Positions 24,229 through 31,443 of a stretch of 64,000 nt of DNA are shown piece after piece. This DNA is from Fibrobacter sp. UBA7003 (lineage in GTDB: Bacteria > Fibrobacterota > Fibrobacteria > Fibrobacterales > Fibrobacteraceae). Location: positions 62,001 to 126,000 of the forward strand of contig DJXN01000010.1 of NCBI GenBank assembly GCA_002449765.1, read 5' to 3'. Position 1 is the first letter of the stretch. Every line of letters begins with the position of its first letter. The notes below the pieces were generated by a model that was not told where the DNA came from, did no database searches, and saw only the letters and a program-made list of their open reading frames with translations. The position numbers were made by a program, and so were the translations under genes.

Positions 24229-25464
24229 ATGAACATCAATTCTCTGCCGAAAGACTACCGTAGCCGTTTACTCCGTGAAACGAACTGCATCCACAAAGAA
24301 CCGATTCCGTCTAAGACTCTTGCAAAACTTCTGAATGCTTGCCCAAAGGATCCCGTCCAGGATATTCATTTCTGCACGACGCCGGAACCAGAAAAAGACG
24401 AGGTTTGCGAAGAACAATTGCGCAAGGCCGAGTACATCGAAATCCTTAAAAAGCGAATTCCTAAAATATTCGAGAACTTTGTCAAGTATTCCGGAGACTT
24501 TGAATTTTCGCTGTTCTTGGACCTTATGTTTGATGAATACGCAGGTGAGTCTCCCTTCAAGGAAATGTTCCCGGAAGGTTATCCTGCAAGATTCAATTTC
24601 CCGAACATTGACGAGCGCATTTTCAAGTTCGTAGAACAGAATTTGTCTATTGGGTTTATGTTCCTTTTCGGAACGGATGAAGACAACTTGACATTGGTTG
24701 TTCCTGAGGAATTTATTGAAATTGTGGATGGAACAAAACGGTCTATGGCAGGGTTCCATGACTATTGCAAGGTTTACGCCAACCTTTATGGCGTATGCAA
24801 TCCCGAGACGGTCATCAGCAAGTGGAACATGGACCATGTCGACCGCACCCTGACCAAGAAACAAGGAGTTGCGGCGATCAACGAGTGCAGTTTGTTTACC
24901 CGTTATTTTACGAGCTATGGCGTGTGCCTTTGCGCCTGGAGTGTCGAAACATCTGTAGTGATTGAGCACATTATTGAAGAGCGCAAAATCCATCGCCCCT
25001 ATAGGCCGACCAATGAGGAATTTAACGAGTGGCTTGACTATACGGACGATATCAATGAAAATCTTGCGGAATTCAAGACCATCCGCGATCACTTTAAAAA
25101 GTATTCGGATAAACCCGCCTTTGCTGATTTTGATGCGCACTGCCTCCTGGATGATTTGCGCATGGCTATGGAACATCCTGCTGCAATTGTTGAAAGGTAT
25201 CGTCGGCAACTCGGCTTTACCCGTATCGATATGGACAAGATTACACCCATTATCAGTGCCATTATGGAATTGAACAACAAGGCTAGACTTTGGGTTACTT
25301 ACGGAAATGTTCCAGATGAATTGTCTTCGTCTCAAGAAAGTGGCTTTGGAATGAAGCGGAATATTGCCGTTGTTCGCTCGACGTCGAAAGTGGGGCGCAA
25401 TGATCCTTGCCCTTGTGGTAGCGGCCTCAAGTACAAGAAGTGTTGCGGCAAAATGGTGAATTAG
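24229..25464 (+). CDS. SEC-C motif protein, partner of the ATPase
   Basis: The 411-aa protein ends in a SEC-C zinc-binding motif ([19 protein letters not shown]), the C-terminal signature also seen in SecA. The rest is helical and not recognised, with blocks such as [14 protein letters not shown] near the start and [20 protein letters not shown] in the middle. SEC-C domains in non-SecA proteins often mark accessory or stress-related genes. Two bases separate it from the ATPase stop, so both form a module under the triple operator. Confidence 0.82.
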   Translation: MNINSLPKDYRSRLLRETNCIHKEPIPSKTLAKLLNACPKDPVQDIHFCTTPEPEKDEVCEEQLRKAEYIEILKKRIPKIFENFVKYSGDFEFSLFLDLMFDEYAGESPFKEMFPEGYPARFNFPNIDERIFKFVEQNLSIGFMFLFGTDEDNLTLVVPEEFIEIVDGTKRSMAGFHDYCKVYANLYGVCNPETVISKWNMDHVDRTLTKKQGVAAINECSLFTRYFTSYGVCLCAWSVETSVVIEHIIEERKIHRPYRPTNEEFNEWLDYTDDINENLAEFKTIRDHFKKYSDKPAFADFDAHCLLDDLRMAMEHPAAIVERYRRQLGFTRIDMDKITPIISAIMELNNKARLWVTYGNVPDELSSSQESGFGMKRNIAVVRSTSKVGRNDPCPCGSGLKYKKCCGKMVN

Positions 25465-25626
25465 GGTTTGTTGAAACTTATTTTACTGGGATTTGGTTTA
25501 TTGGCGGCTGTTTTTGTGCTGAAATGACATTATGCCGGATTTGGAAACTGCAGATGAAATGTTTTGTCTTCAAGACGAACTTGAAGTAAGCAAAAGACAC
25601 AAAACCGCGACGATTCTCGCTGCTGT

Positions 25627-25651
25627 CCAAGGTCACAAATTGTGACCTTGG
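25627..25651. repeat. 25-bp perfect palindrome, intergenic relative of the ORF6N palindromes
   Basis: CCAAGGTCACAA-A and the complementary right arm. The inner 17 bases equal those at 18196 and 18410, while the outer four base pairs differ and still pair. It sits in the 299-base spacer after the SEC-C gene, which otherwise holds only the promoter of the following pair. Confidence 0.85.
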
Positions 25652-25715
25652 TTGCTTTTTGTCATTTTTTGCCATTTTTAAATGCTATTTTAGGGATATG
25701 TGCGTAAATGTCATA

Positions 25716-25744
25716 TTGACAATTAGACATTCAAAACCTATTTT
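25716..25744 (+). promoter_or_regulatory. Consensus-like promoter of the 51-aa/GNAT pair
   Basis: TTGACA at 25716-25721 and TATTTT at 25739-25744 are separated by exactly 17 bases and lie 20 bases before the start of the 51-aa gene. Confidence 0.7.
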
Positions 25745-25763
25745 TAAGTGGAGGAATAAACCT

Positions 25764-25919
25764 ATGGCAGTGGCAATAAGATCCATACCAACGCTTCAAG
25801 GGGAAGACGCTGAACGCTTTCTCAAGGAAGCCGAATACGCCGAAAAGAACGAGCGTAAACAGGATTTTGGTGATAAAATCCTGCTCGTTAGGAATTTCCT
25901 CCGCGAACAAGGTTTCTAG
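25764..25919 (+). CDS. 51-aa protein upstream of GNAT, candidate antitoxin
   Basis: From the ATG at 25764, with GGAGG nine bases upstream, the product opens MAVAIRSIPTLQGEDAERF, is highly charged and helical in the middle (KEAEYAEKNERKQDFG) and ends FLREQGF. A longer reading from 25659 has no ribosome binding site. The next gene, a GNAT acetyltransferase, starts 2 bases after the stop. Size, charge and coupling fit a type II antitoxin, but it lacks a clear ribbon-helix-helix like the TacA/AtaR group, so the assignment is tentative. Confidence 0.65.
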   Translation: MAVAIRSIPTLQGEDAERFLKEAEYAEKNERKQDFGDKILLVRNFLREQGF

Positions 25920-25921
25920 AC

Positions 25922-26533
25922 ATGACCCTTGCCGAATTTTTGAACCGATGCTCCTTTGCTCGGCTTTCTCCGGAATTGTTGCAAAGTTGCAACCCCTTCA
26001 AATGCGGAAATGAAGACCTTGACGAATTTTTCAGAGAGGATTTTCGACTATACGGTGAAAAACTTTTGGGAAAGACTTATGTCTTTCGTCTAAGAGAGCG
26101 TCCCGAAAGCATCGTTGCTGCATTTACAATATCAAACGATTCAATTCGAATCAAACAACTTGCTCCTGAAGACAAGGCGAAGATTGAACATGTCACGGAG
26201 AATGGCGAGAAGAATCTTCGCCGCTATCCCGGAGTTTTGGTCGGTCGTCTGGGGACGAATATTGAATTTGCCAAACAAGGTTTTGGCTCTGCAGTAATGG
26301 ACTTCATCAAAGCTTGGTTCCGTAGCGACGAAAACAAGACCGGTTGCCGGTTTATCATCGTTGATGCAATCAATAAACCGGAAGTCATTCATTACTATCA
26401 GAAAAACAATTTCAAATTCCTTTATAGTTCCGAAATTAACGAAGCAAGGGCTCTTGGAATAAACGTGAAAATGCTGGGAGAAAAACCTTTGCATACACGT
26501 CTGATGTATTTTGATTTGATTGATATTAAATAA
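25922..26533 (+). CDS. GNAT-family N-acetyltransferase
   Basis: A 203-aa GNAT protein. The acetyl-CoA region is VGRLGTNIEFAKQGFGSAVMDFI, with QGFGS matching the Q/RxxGxG/A signature. IIVDAINKPEVIHYYQKNNFKFL is the typical motif B. The N-terminal CNPFKCGNEDLDEFF resembles the start of TacT/AtaT-like toxins (which usually read F.CG...LD.YL). Those toxins acetylate aminoacyl-tRNA. With the small upstream gene this may be a toxin-antitoxin pair; an ordinary acetyltransferase remains possible. Confidence 0.85.
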   Translation: MTLAEFLNRCSFARLSPELLQSCNPFKCGNEDLDEFFREDFRLYGEKLLGKTYVFRLRERPESIVAAFTISNDSIRIKQLAPEDKAKIEHVTENGEKNLRRYPGVLVGRLGTNIEFAKQGFGSAVMDFIKAWFRSDENKTGCRFIIVDAINKPEVIHYYQKNNFKFLYSSEINEARALGINVKMLGEKPLHTRLMYFDLIDIK

Positions 26534-26579
26534 AGATGTTTTACTTCGGTGTTTATTTCCGTGAATTCATGCGCAAAAG

Positions 26580-26607
26580 GCATAGTGAGTCATAGCAAAT
26601 AAGTATT
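26580..26607. repeat. 28-bp direct repeat, right copy
   Basis: Identical to 22926-22953. This copy ends 34 bases before the next lipoprotein start and is followed by TATATT (26630-26635), so it may also contribute promoter sequence. Confidence 0.85.
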
Positions 26608-26641
26608 TTGAATAGCTCGCATAATTATTTATATTGTGTAT

Positions 26642-27166
26642 ATGCGAAACATTGTCCTTATAGCGTTGTTCTTTCTCGTGGCCTGCAGCGATGCCGCGAG
26701 CCATTCGTCGCAACCCGAAGCTCAGACGCCGAAATCGTCCGCCAGTAAAACGTCCGGTGTAGTGCCAGCAAGTTCATCGGCCGGTTCAACATCTAAAGTG
26801 GGGGAGGCTCCCGTGAAACTCAAAATCCATGTGAACGATACCACCTTCACGGCAACGCTCGAAGAAAATTCCTCGGCCGAGGCCTTCGCCGAATTCCTTG
26901 CGCAGGGCGACCTCACGCTCGACATGCACGACTACGGCAGTTTCGAGAAGGTGGCCGACTTGCCGCGCAGTTTTCCGCGTAACGACAAGCAAATCGACAC
27001 CGACGCGGGCGACATCATCCTTTACCAGGGCAATTCCATCACCATCTACTACGACAAGAACTCCTGGAACTTCACGCGCCTCGCCCGCATCGACAATGTG
27101 AACAAGAAACGCCTCCAGCAGATCCTCGGCAAAGGGAACGTGAAGGCGACATTTTCGGTGGAATAA
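26642..27166 (+). CDS. Cyclophilin-like-fold lipoprotein
   Basis: The 174-aa product has a lipobox (LVAC) and a Ser-rich linker. A domain from about residue 60 contains LKIHVNDTTFTATLEENSSA, MHDYGSFEKVADLP and GDIILYQGNSITIYYDKNSW, the pattern of the cyclophilin-like family typified by TM1367 (Pfam Cyclophil_like2). Peptidyl-prolyl isomerase activity is not established for this family. The ATG at 26642 is only 6 bases after TATATT, so the message may be leaderless. It is a single gene. Confidence 0.8.
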   Translation: MRNIVLIALFFLVACSDAASHSSQPEAQTPKSSASKTSGVVPASSSAGSTSKVGEAPVKLKIHVNDTTFTATLEENSSAEAFAEFLAQGDLTLDMHDYGSFEKVADLPRSFPRNDKQIDTDAGDIILYQGNSITIYYDKNSWNFTRLARIDNVNKKRLQQILGKGNVKATFSVE

Positions 27167-27234
27167 ACAGCGAAAGCTCTAACAAACCCTCGCTTTTGTA
27201 ACTAAATTTTTACACAAAATTTCTAGTTGTTCTA

Positions 27235-27274
27235 TTGACATTACAACGATAATTGGATATATTTTGTGTTGTAA
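27235..27274 (+). promoter_or_regulatory. Promoter with inverted repeat over the -10, candidate Rrf2 operator
   Basis: TTGACA (27235-27240) and TATATT (27258-27263) have a 17-base spacer. TTACAAC at 27241-27247 and GTTGTAA at 27268-27274 form a 7-bp inverted repeat that brackets the -10. The Rrf2-type regulator encoded downstream in the same unit is the obvious candidate to bind here. Confidence 0.6.
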
Positions 27275-27319
27275 CGATTAAAGAACAACAAAAACGGGCT
27301 TGGCCCAAGGAGATTCAAA

Positions 27320-28117
27320 ATGGAAAAGAACAACTTCAAGACCGTAAATCTTGGCAAGGGCGTCGTGGAAGTCTACGATTTCGGCGCGGTCAAGCTGCAT
27401 GCCTACAAGACAAACGACCTGATAACCGACGAATGTTTCTTGCTGGAAAAGGGCGGCAAGATGTTCATGGTCGAAGCCCCTTGTTTCTTCGACAACATCA
27501 AGGAACTGGAAGCCTACATCAAGGGCCTTTCGGTAGAATTCGTGGGAACGGTGATTGCCTACCATGGCGCGGGTGCGACCTTCATGAAGGGAGCTCCCGT
27601 GTACAGCACCCGCCATGCCGACGATTACAACCATAACGGAGGCGGTGCAGCCCTAGTCAAGAATTTCACGGCGGCTTTTGGCGATGCTTTTGACAGCTCC
27701 ATTTACGCGACGACAGACTTTATCGAAGGCGAGACTTTGAATCTTGCGGGCATCGACATGCGCATTGTCGCGACCCAGGAGGCATTCAATATCGAGTTTC
27801 CCGAAATCAACGTTGTCTACACCCACATGATGGGCCACGACGTCCATTCCATCGTGGCAGGGAGCAAGCACGCCGATGCCATCATCGCGCAGCTTACGGA
27901 TTACATCGACCGCGGAATTTCCCTGATTCTCACGTCACACTACACGGTGGAAAATCTGGAAGATGCCCGTGCAAAAATCCAGTACCTGAAGGTGATGAAG
28001 AATATCGCCCTCAAGAACGTGAACCCGGCGGCATTCAAGAGCGCCATGAAGCAGGAATTTACGAACTACTCTGGCGAAAAATACCTGGACATGACGGCGG
28101 GAATGTTCTACAAATAG
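27320..28117 (+). CDS. Metallo-beta-lactamase-fold-like protein with degenerate metal motif
   Basis: The 265-aa protein shows the order of MBL strands (CFLLEKGGKMFMVEAPCFFDNI, GTVIAYHGAGATFMKGAPVYST, INVVYTHMMGHDVHSIVAG, ISLILTSHY). The usual HxHxDH is replaced by YHGAGA, while later His residues (GHDVHS, TSHY) are kept. It could be a non-enzymatic or altered MBL member. AAGGAG seven bases before the ATG supports the start. It is the first gene of a four-gene unit with Rrf2, macrodomain and class M sirtuin. Confidence 0.65.
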   Translation: MEKNNFKTVNLGKGVVEVYDFGAVKLHAYKTNDLITDECFLLEKGGKMFMVEAPCFFDNIKELEAYIKGLSVEFVGTVIAYHGAGATFMKGAPVYSTRHADDYNHNGGGAALVKNFTAAFGDAFDSSIYATTDFIEGETLNLAGIDMRIVATQEAFNIEFPEINVVYTHMMGHDVHSIVAGSKHADAIIAQLTDYIDRGISLILTSHYTVENLEDARAKIQYLKVMKNIALKNVNPAAFKSAMKQEFTNYSGEKYLDMTAGMFYK

Positions 28118-28163
28118 ACCAAGGTGCGTGTGAACGCAGGCAACAATTGTTAAATTGCGGATT

Positions 28164-28766
28164 ATGAAAGTCAGCGTTCGTTTTACGGCAGCGGTCCACA
28201 CCTTGCTTTGCATCCACTTCTTCGAGGGGGCGGAGCGGGTGACCTCGGAATTCATATCGAGCAGCACCGGCGTGAATGCGGTCATCATCCGCAAGGTCCT
28301 TTTGCAGTTGCAAAAGGCGGGCCTGGTTGAGACGGCTCCTGGCGTAGGGGGCTCTCACCTTGCGCGTCCTGCCGACAAGATAACGCTCCTGGATGTCTAC
28401 AAGGCCATCAACGATAACGACGAGGAACGGATCGTCTTCAGTTTCCACCCGGAACCGAATCCGCTGTGCCCCGTAGGCAGGAACATCCATCGCCTGTTGG
28501 ACCCGGCCCTGAATTCGGCGCAGACGGCTCTGGAAATGGAACTGGAGAAGACGACCCTGAAGGGACTCGCCACACAACTCAAGACCGCCCCTGAGTCATC
28601 CGGGAGGAAACATGAACCAAGCAGAGCGCAGACTATTCCTGATAAAGTATCTACTGGCGGAAAGTCCCAGGTACAGCGGCACGACCATCCCCGCGGACGC
28701 CGAAGGACAGAAAATCCTGCTACGTTCCTTGATGAACGTGCGGGAGGCCGCCCCCGCAAGCGATGA
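28164..28766 (+). CDS. Rrf2-family regulator with unusual C-terminal read-through into next gene
   Basis: Residues 1 to about 145 are a normal Rrf2 protein: VSVRFTAAVHTLLCIHFFE, STGVNAVIIRKVLLQLQKAGLV (recognition helix), GVGGSHLARPADKITLLDVY. Rrf2 proteins usually end near residue 130-160. Here the frame stays open and overlaps the macrodomain gene by 155 bases, giving a low-complexity basic tail (RHDHPRGRRRTENPATF). A lost stop codon or frameshift is likely. Only two cysteines are obvious, so the three-Cys iron-sulfur site of IscR/NsrR is absent. It probably controls this operon. Confidence 0.82.
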   Translation: MKVSVRFTAAVHTLLCIHFFEGAERVTSEFISSSTGVNAVIIRKVLLQLQKAGLVETAPGVGGSHLARPADKITLLDVYKAINDNDEERIVFSFHPEPNPLCPVGRNIHRLLDPALNSAQTALEMELEKTTLKGLATQLKTAPESSGRKHEPSRAQTIPDKVSTGGKSQVQRHDHPRGRRRTENPATFLDERAGGRPRKR

Positions 28767-29433
28767 ATTCTACAGGATTCAGGACGAATACCTGCAGGAA
28801 TCCATCCGTGGTCGTGGAATAACGGATGTCGCGGACATCGAAAGTATCGGCAGTCGCTTCAGCGCGGGTGCGCCGGACATGTTTGGCGATTCCCTGTTTT
28901 TGTGGCGCGGCGACATCACCACTCTCAGGGTAGATGCAATCGTAAACGCGGCAAACAGCGGCATGACGGGTTGCTGGCAGCCTTGCCACAGCTGTATCGA
29001 CAACTGCATCCATACCTTCGCGGGGGTCCGCCTCCGTAGCGCTTGCGACGCCCTGATGAAACGGCAAGGGCACCCCGAACCCACAGGACAGGCAAAAATC
29101 ACGCCGGCCTACAACCTGCCCTGCAAATACGTGCTGCACACGGTGGGGCCAATCGTGGGCTACGGCCTTACGGAACGGGACTGCGAGTTGCTGGAATCGT
29201 GCTACAGGAACTGCCTCGATGTTGCGGCCCGGAACGGCGTGGAATCGATCGCCTTCTGCTGTATTTCTACAGGTGTATTCCGTTTCCCGCCGGAACGTGC
29301 CGCCCAAATCGCGGTGGATACGGTGCTGGAATGGAAACGCCGTACGCAAACCCCCATGAAGGTTGTCTTCAACGTTTTCAGCGAAAAGGACGAGGCTATC
29401 TATGCGCGGATTTTTGAAAAAATCAACGGATGA
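28612..29433 (+). CDS. Zinc-containing macrodomain ADP-ribosylhydrolase, sirtuin-linked type
   Basis: The 273-aa protein has an N-terminal helical extension and a macrodomain from about residue 95: LFLWRGDITTLRVDAIVNAANSGMTG in pieces, then PCHSCIDNCIHTFAG, a Cys/His cluster characteristic of the zinc-dependent macrodomains encoded beside class M sirtuins. YVLHTVGPIVG and AFCCISTGVFRFP complete the ADP-ribose pocket. Such enzymes remove ADP-ribose from proteins modified by SirTM. GGAGG lies four bases before the ATG. It overlaps the Rrf2 reading frame and the sirtuin start. Confidence 0.92.
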   Translation: MNQAERRLFLIKYLLAESPRYSGTTIPADAEGQKILLRSLMNVREAAPASDEFYRIQDEYLQESIRGRGITDVADIESIGSRFSAGAPDMFGDSLFLWRGDITTLRVDAIVNAANSGMTGCWQPCHSCIDNCIHTFAGVRLRSACDALMKRQGHPEPTGQAKITPAYNLPCKYVLHTVGPIVGYGLTERDCELLESCYRNCLDVAARNGVESIAFCCISTGVFRFPPERAAQIAVDTVLEWKRRTQTPMKVVFNVFSEKDEAIYARIFEKING

Positions 29434-30307
29434 TTTTTCTGCCGAAGTATCGAGACTGAAAAAGGCGCTGGCAAGGGCGGATGCCGTCGTCGTGGGCGCG
29501 GGCGCCGGACTATCAACATCGGCGGGATTTACCTATTCCGGGGAACGCTTTGTCAAGTACTTCGCCGACTTTTCTGTAAAGTACGGCTTTTCGGACATGT
29601 ATTCCGGCGGCTTTTTCCCTTACGGCACACCCGAAGAAATGTGGGCTTTCTGGAGCCGCTATGTCATGATAAACCGCTACATGGCCGCCCCGAAACCCGT
29701 CTATGAAAACCTCCTGAAAATCCTACGGGATAAGGATTACTTCGTCCTTACCACCAACGTGGACCATTGTTTCCAGAAAGCGGGCTTTGACAAGGAACGG
29801 CTTTTTTACACCCAGGGCGATTACGGGCTTTTCCAATGCAGCAAGCCATGCCACCCCTGCACCTACGACAACGAAAAGCAGATTCGTGCCATGTTCGACG
29901 CCCAGGACTTTTCAAAAGAGACTGGCTTGTTCGCCGCCATGACCGTCCCTGCGGAACTGTTGCCCAGGTGCCCCATTTGCGGCCGCCCCATGTCCATGAA
30001 CCTGCGTTCCGATTCCACCTTCGTAGAAGACGACGGCTGGCATCGCGCTGCAAAACGTTACCGCGAATTTCTCGACAGATGTAACGCCATGCGCGGCGGA
30101 AACGTGCTGTTCCTGGAACTGGGCGTAGGCATGAACACCCCCGGAATCATCAAGTACCCGTTCTGGCAAATGATCGCCCTGAATTCGAACGCCACCTACG
30201 CCTGCATCAACTACGGACAGGCCTACGCTCCCGACGATATCGGAACCCGCTCGATATGCATCGACAGCGATATCGGCGAGGTGGTGACGTCTCTCTCGGT
30301 GGAATAA
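29402..30307 (+). CDS. Class M sirtuin (SirTM), protein ADP-ribosyltransferase
   Basis: The 301-aa protein carries NAD-binding motifs GAGAGLSTSAGF and TTNVDHCFQKAG, and YTQGDYGLFQC, in which the deacetylase catalytic His is replaced by Gln, as in SirTM. Zinc ligands lie in CSKPCHPC and CPICGRPM. Studied SirTMs mono-ADP-ribosylate lipoylated GcvH-L in certain Gram-positive pathogens under oxidative stress. Here neither GcvH-L nor LplA2 is adjacent, so the target is unknown. It overlaps the macrodomain gene by 32 bases. Confidence 0.92.
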   Translation: MRGFLKKSTDDFSAEVSRLKKALARADAVVVGAGAGLSTSAGFTYSGERFVKYFADFSVKYGFSDMYSGGFFPYGTPEEMWAFWSRYVMINRYMAAPKPVYENLLKILRDKDYFVLTTNVDHCFQKAGFDKERLFYTQGDYGLFQCSKPCHPCTYDNEKQIRAMFDAQDFSKETGLFAAMTVPAELLPRCPICGRPMSMNLRSDSTFVEDDGWHRAAKRYREFLDRCNAMRGGNVLFLELGVGMNTPGIIKYPFWQMIALNSNATYACINYGQAYAPDDIGTRSICIDSDIGEVVTSLSVE

Positions 30308-30367
30308 ACGTTTTCTTGTCACCTCAAGAAAAAAAATACAATTATTCTCTTGCTTTTCAAAAATAAT

Positions 30368-30392
30368 GTTTGTATATTTACGAACAACGAAC
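30368..30392 (+). promoter_or_regulatory. ArsR operator at arsR promoter
   Basis: GTTTGT-N6-ACGAAC (30368-30385) plus a further ACGAAC at 30387-30392 overlap the region of the arsR promoter. The arrangement matches the perfect site at 30747 with one mismatch and implies autoregulation. Confidence 0.65.
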
Positions 30393-30402
30393 AGGAACCG
30401 AA

Positions 30403-30729
30403 ATGGCCAAAAAAAGCAAATACTGTGAAGAAACCGAGACTTTGGCGAGGTATGCCAAGGCTTTGGCGCATCCCGCACGCATAAGTATCATGCAGTTCTT
30501 GGCCAAGCGCAATACCTGCTATTTTGGCGATATCCACGAAGAACTGCCCATTGCGAAGGCCACGGTTAGCCAGCATTTAAAGGAACTAAAAGAGGCCGGT
30601 TTGATCCAAGGTGAAATTGAAACGCCCAAGGTCAAGTACTGTATAAACAAAAAAAACTGGAAAAAGGCCCAGGCACTGTTCGGTGATTTTTTCAATAAGG
30701 ATTTTTGCGATAGGGGATGCGATTGCTAA
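30403..30729 (+). CDS. arsR: ArsR-family metalloregulator
   Basis: The 108-aa winged-helix repressor contains [31 protein letters not shown] and [17 protein letters not shown], the usual ArsR core. Cysteines occur early (YCEETE, NTCYFG) and at the end (FCDRGCDC), which could bind arsenite or another thiophilic metal. The ATG at 30403 has AGGA six bases upstream. Matching operators flank it, before its own gene and before the redox-arsC-permease unit. Confidence 0.9.
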   Translation: MAKKSKYCEETETLARYAKALAHPARISIMQFLAKRNTCYFGDIHEELPIAKATVSQHLKELKEAGLIQGEIETPKVKYCINKKNWKKAQALFGDFFNKDFCDRGCDC

Positions 30730-30746
30730 AAAATTTTACCATATAT

Positions 30747-30764
30747 GTTCGTTATTCTACGAAC
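30747..30764 (+). promoter_or_regulatory. ArsR operator, perfect 6-6-6 inverted repeat
   Basis: GTTCGTTATTCTACGAAC lies between arsR and the redox-protein gene, 23 bases before the latter's start. Same motif as at 30368, supporting a second ArsR-controlled promoter. Confidence 0.7.
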
Positions 30765-30787
30765 TACAAACAAAAAAAGAGGAAATA

Positions 30788-31027
30788 ATGAAAAACATAA
30801 AAATACTCATGAGCCAGTGTGGCTGCAACATTGCTTTCGCCGAATCTGTTGAAAAAATCGTTAAGGAATCGGGCCTAGATGCTTCAGTTTCCCGCATTGA
30901 CGATGTTGTCCAAATGCTTCCGTACAATGTCATGACTTTACCCGCGCTTGTTATCGATGAACGGCTTGTGTCCACAGGTAAAATTAGCGAAGATAAAATA
31001 AAAGAACTTATCAAAGGTGAAATATGA
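30788..31027 (+). CDS. Small thioredoxin-like redox protein with a CGC motif
   Basis: The 79-aa product resembles the short thioredoxin family often found in ars operons (MTH895/TM0996 type). It starts KNIKILMSQCGCNIAFAESV and has the cis-Pro segment MTLPALVIDERLV. The active site reads CGC in place of CxxC, which would give a strained or altered dithiol. GAGG five bases before the ATG at 30788 sets the start. It overlaps arsC by 4 bases. It may deliver electrons to ArsC. Confidence 0.8.
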   Translation: MKNIKILMSQCGCNIAFAESVEKIVKESGLDASVSRIDDVVQMLPYNVMTLPALVIDERLVSTGKISEDKIKELIKGEI

Positions 31028-31443
31028 AGATACTCTTTCTTTGTACAGGCAACAGGTGCCGTAGTCAAATGGCCGAAGGATTTCTCAAGGCACTGGATTC
31101 GTCGTTGACCGTATGTTCTGCAGGAACGTTTCCGGCAAAGAACGTGCATCCGACTGCAATCGAAGTGATGAAGGAACGAGGGGTTGACATTTCCCTTAAT
31201 AAGCCAAAAAATGTATCGCAGTACCTTGATACATCGTGGGACTACGTTGTCACCGTCTGCGACAAGGCGAAAGAAAGTTGTCCGATTTTTTTGGGGGGTG
31301 TCAAGAACAGAATTCATCTTGGCTTTGATGATCCTGACGCGTTCAGAGGGACTGAAACCGAAATTCTGCAGGAATTTCGTCGTGTAAGGGATGAAATAGA
31401 CATGGCAGTAAGGGCTTTCTATGATACAATTATTCACCGATAA
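31024..31443 (+). CDS. arsC: Arsenate reductase, low-molecular-weight phosphatase type
   Basis: The 139-aa protein begins ILFLCTGNRCRSQMAEGF, the CX5R loop of LMW phosphatase-fold arsenate reductases. VVTVCDKAKESCPIF provides the further cysteines used in the thioredoxin-coupled ArsC mechanism, and FDDPDAFRG the general-acid Asp. It reduces arsenate to arsenite in the cytoplasm. It overlaps the upstream redox gene by 4 bases and the permease gene by 23. Confidence 0.93.
   Translation: MKILFLCTGNRCRSQMAEGFLKALDSSLTVCSAGTFPAKNVHPTAIEVMKERGVDISLNKPKNVSQYLDTSWDYVVTVCDKAKESCPIFLGGVKNRIHLGFDDPDAFRGTETEILQEFRRVRDEIDMAVRAFYDTIIHR

Noticed and set aside
25478..25675. 65-aa minus-strand frame including RSQFVT
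   Set aside because: The peptide comes from the palindrome only; the rest lacks ORF6N similarity and there is no ribosome binding site.
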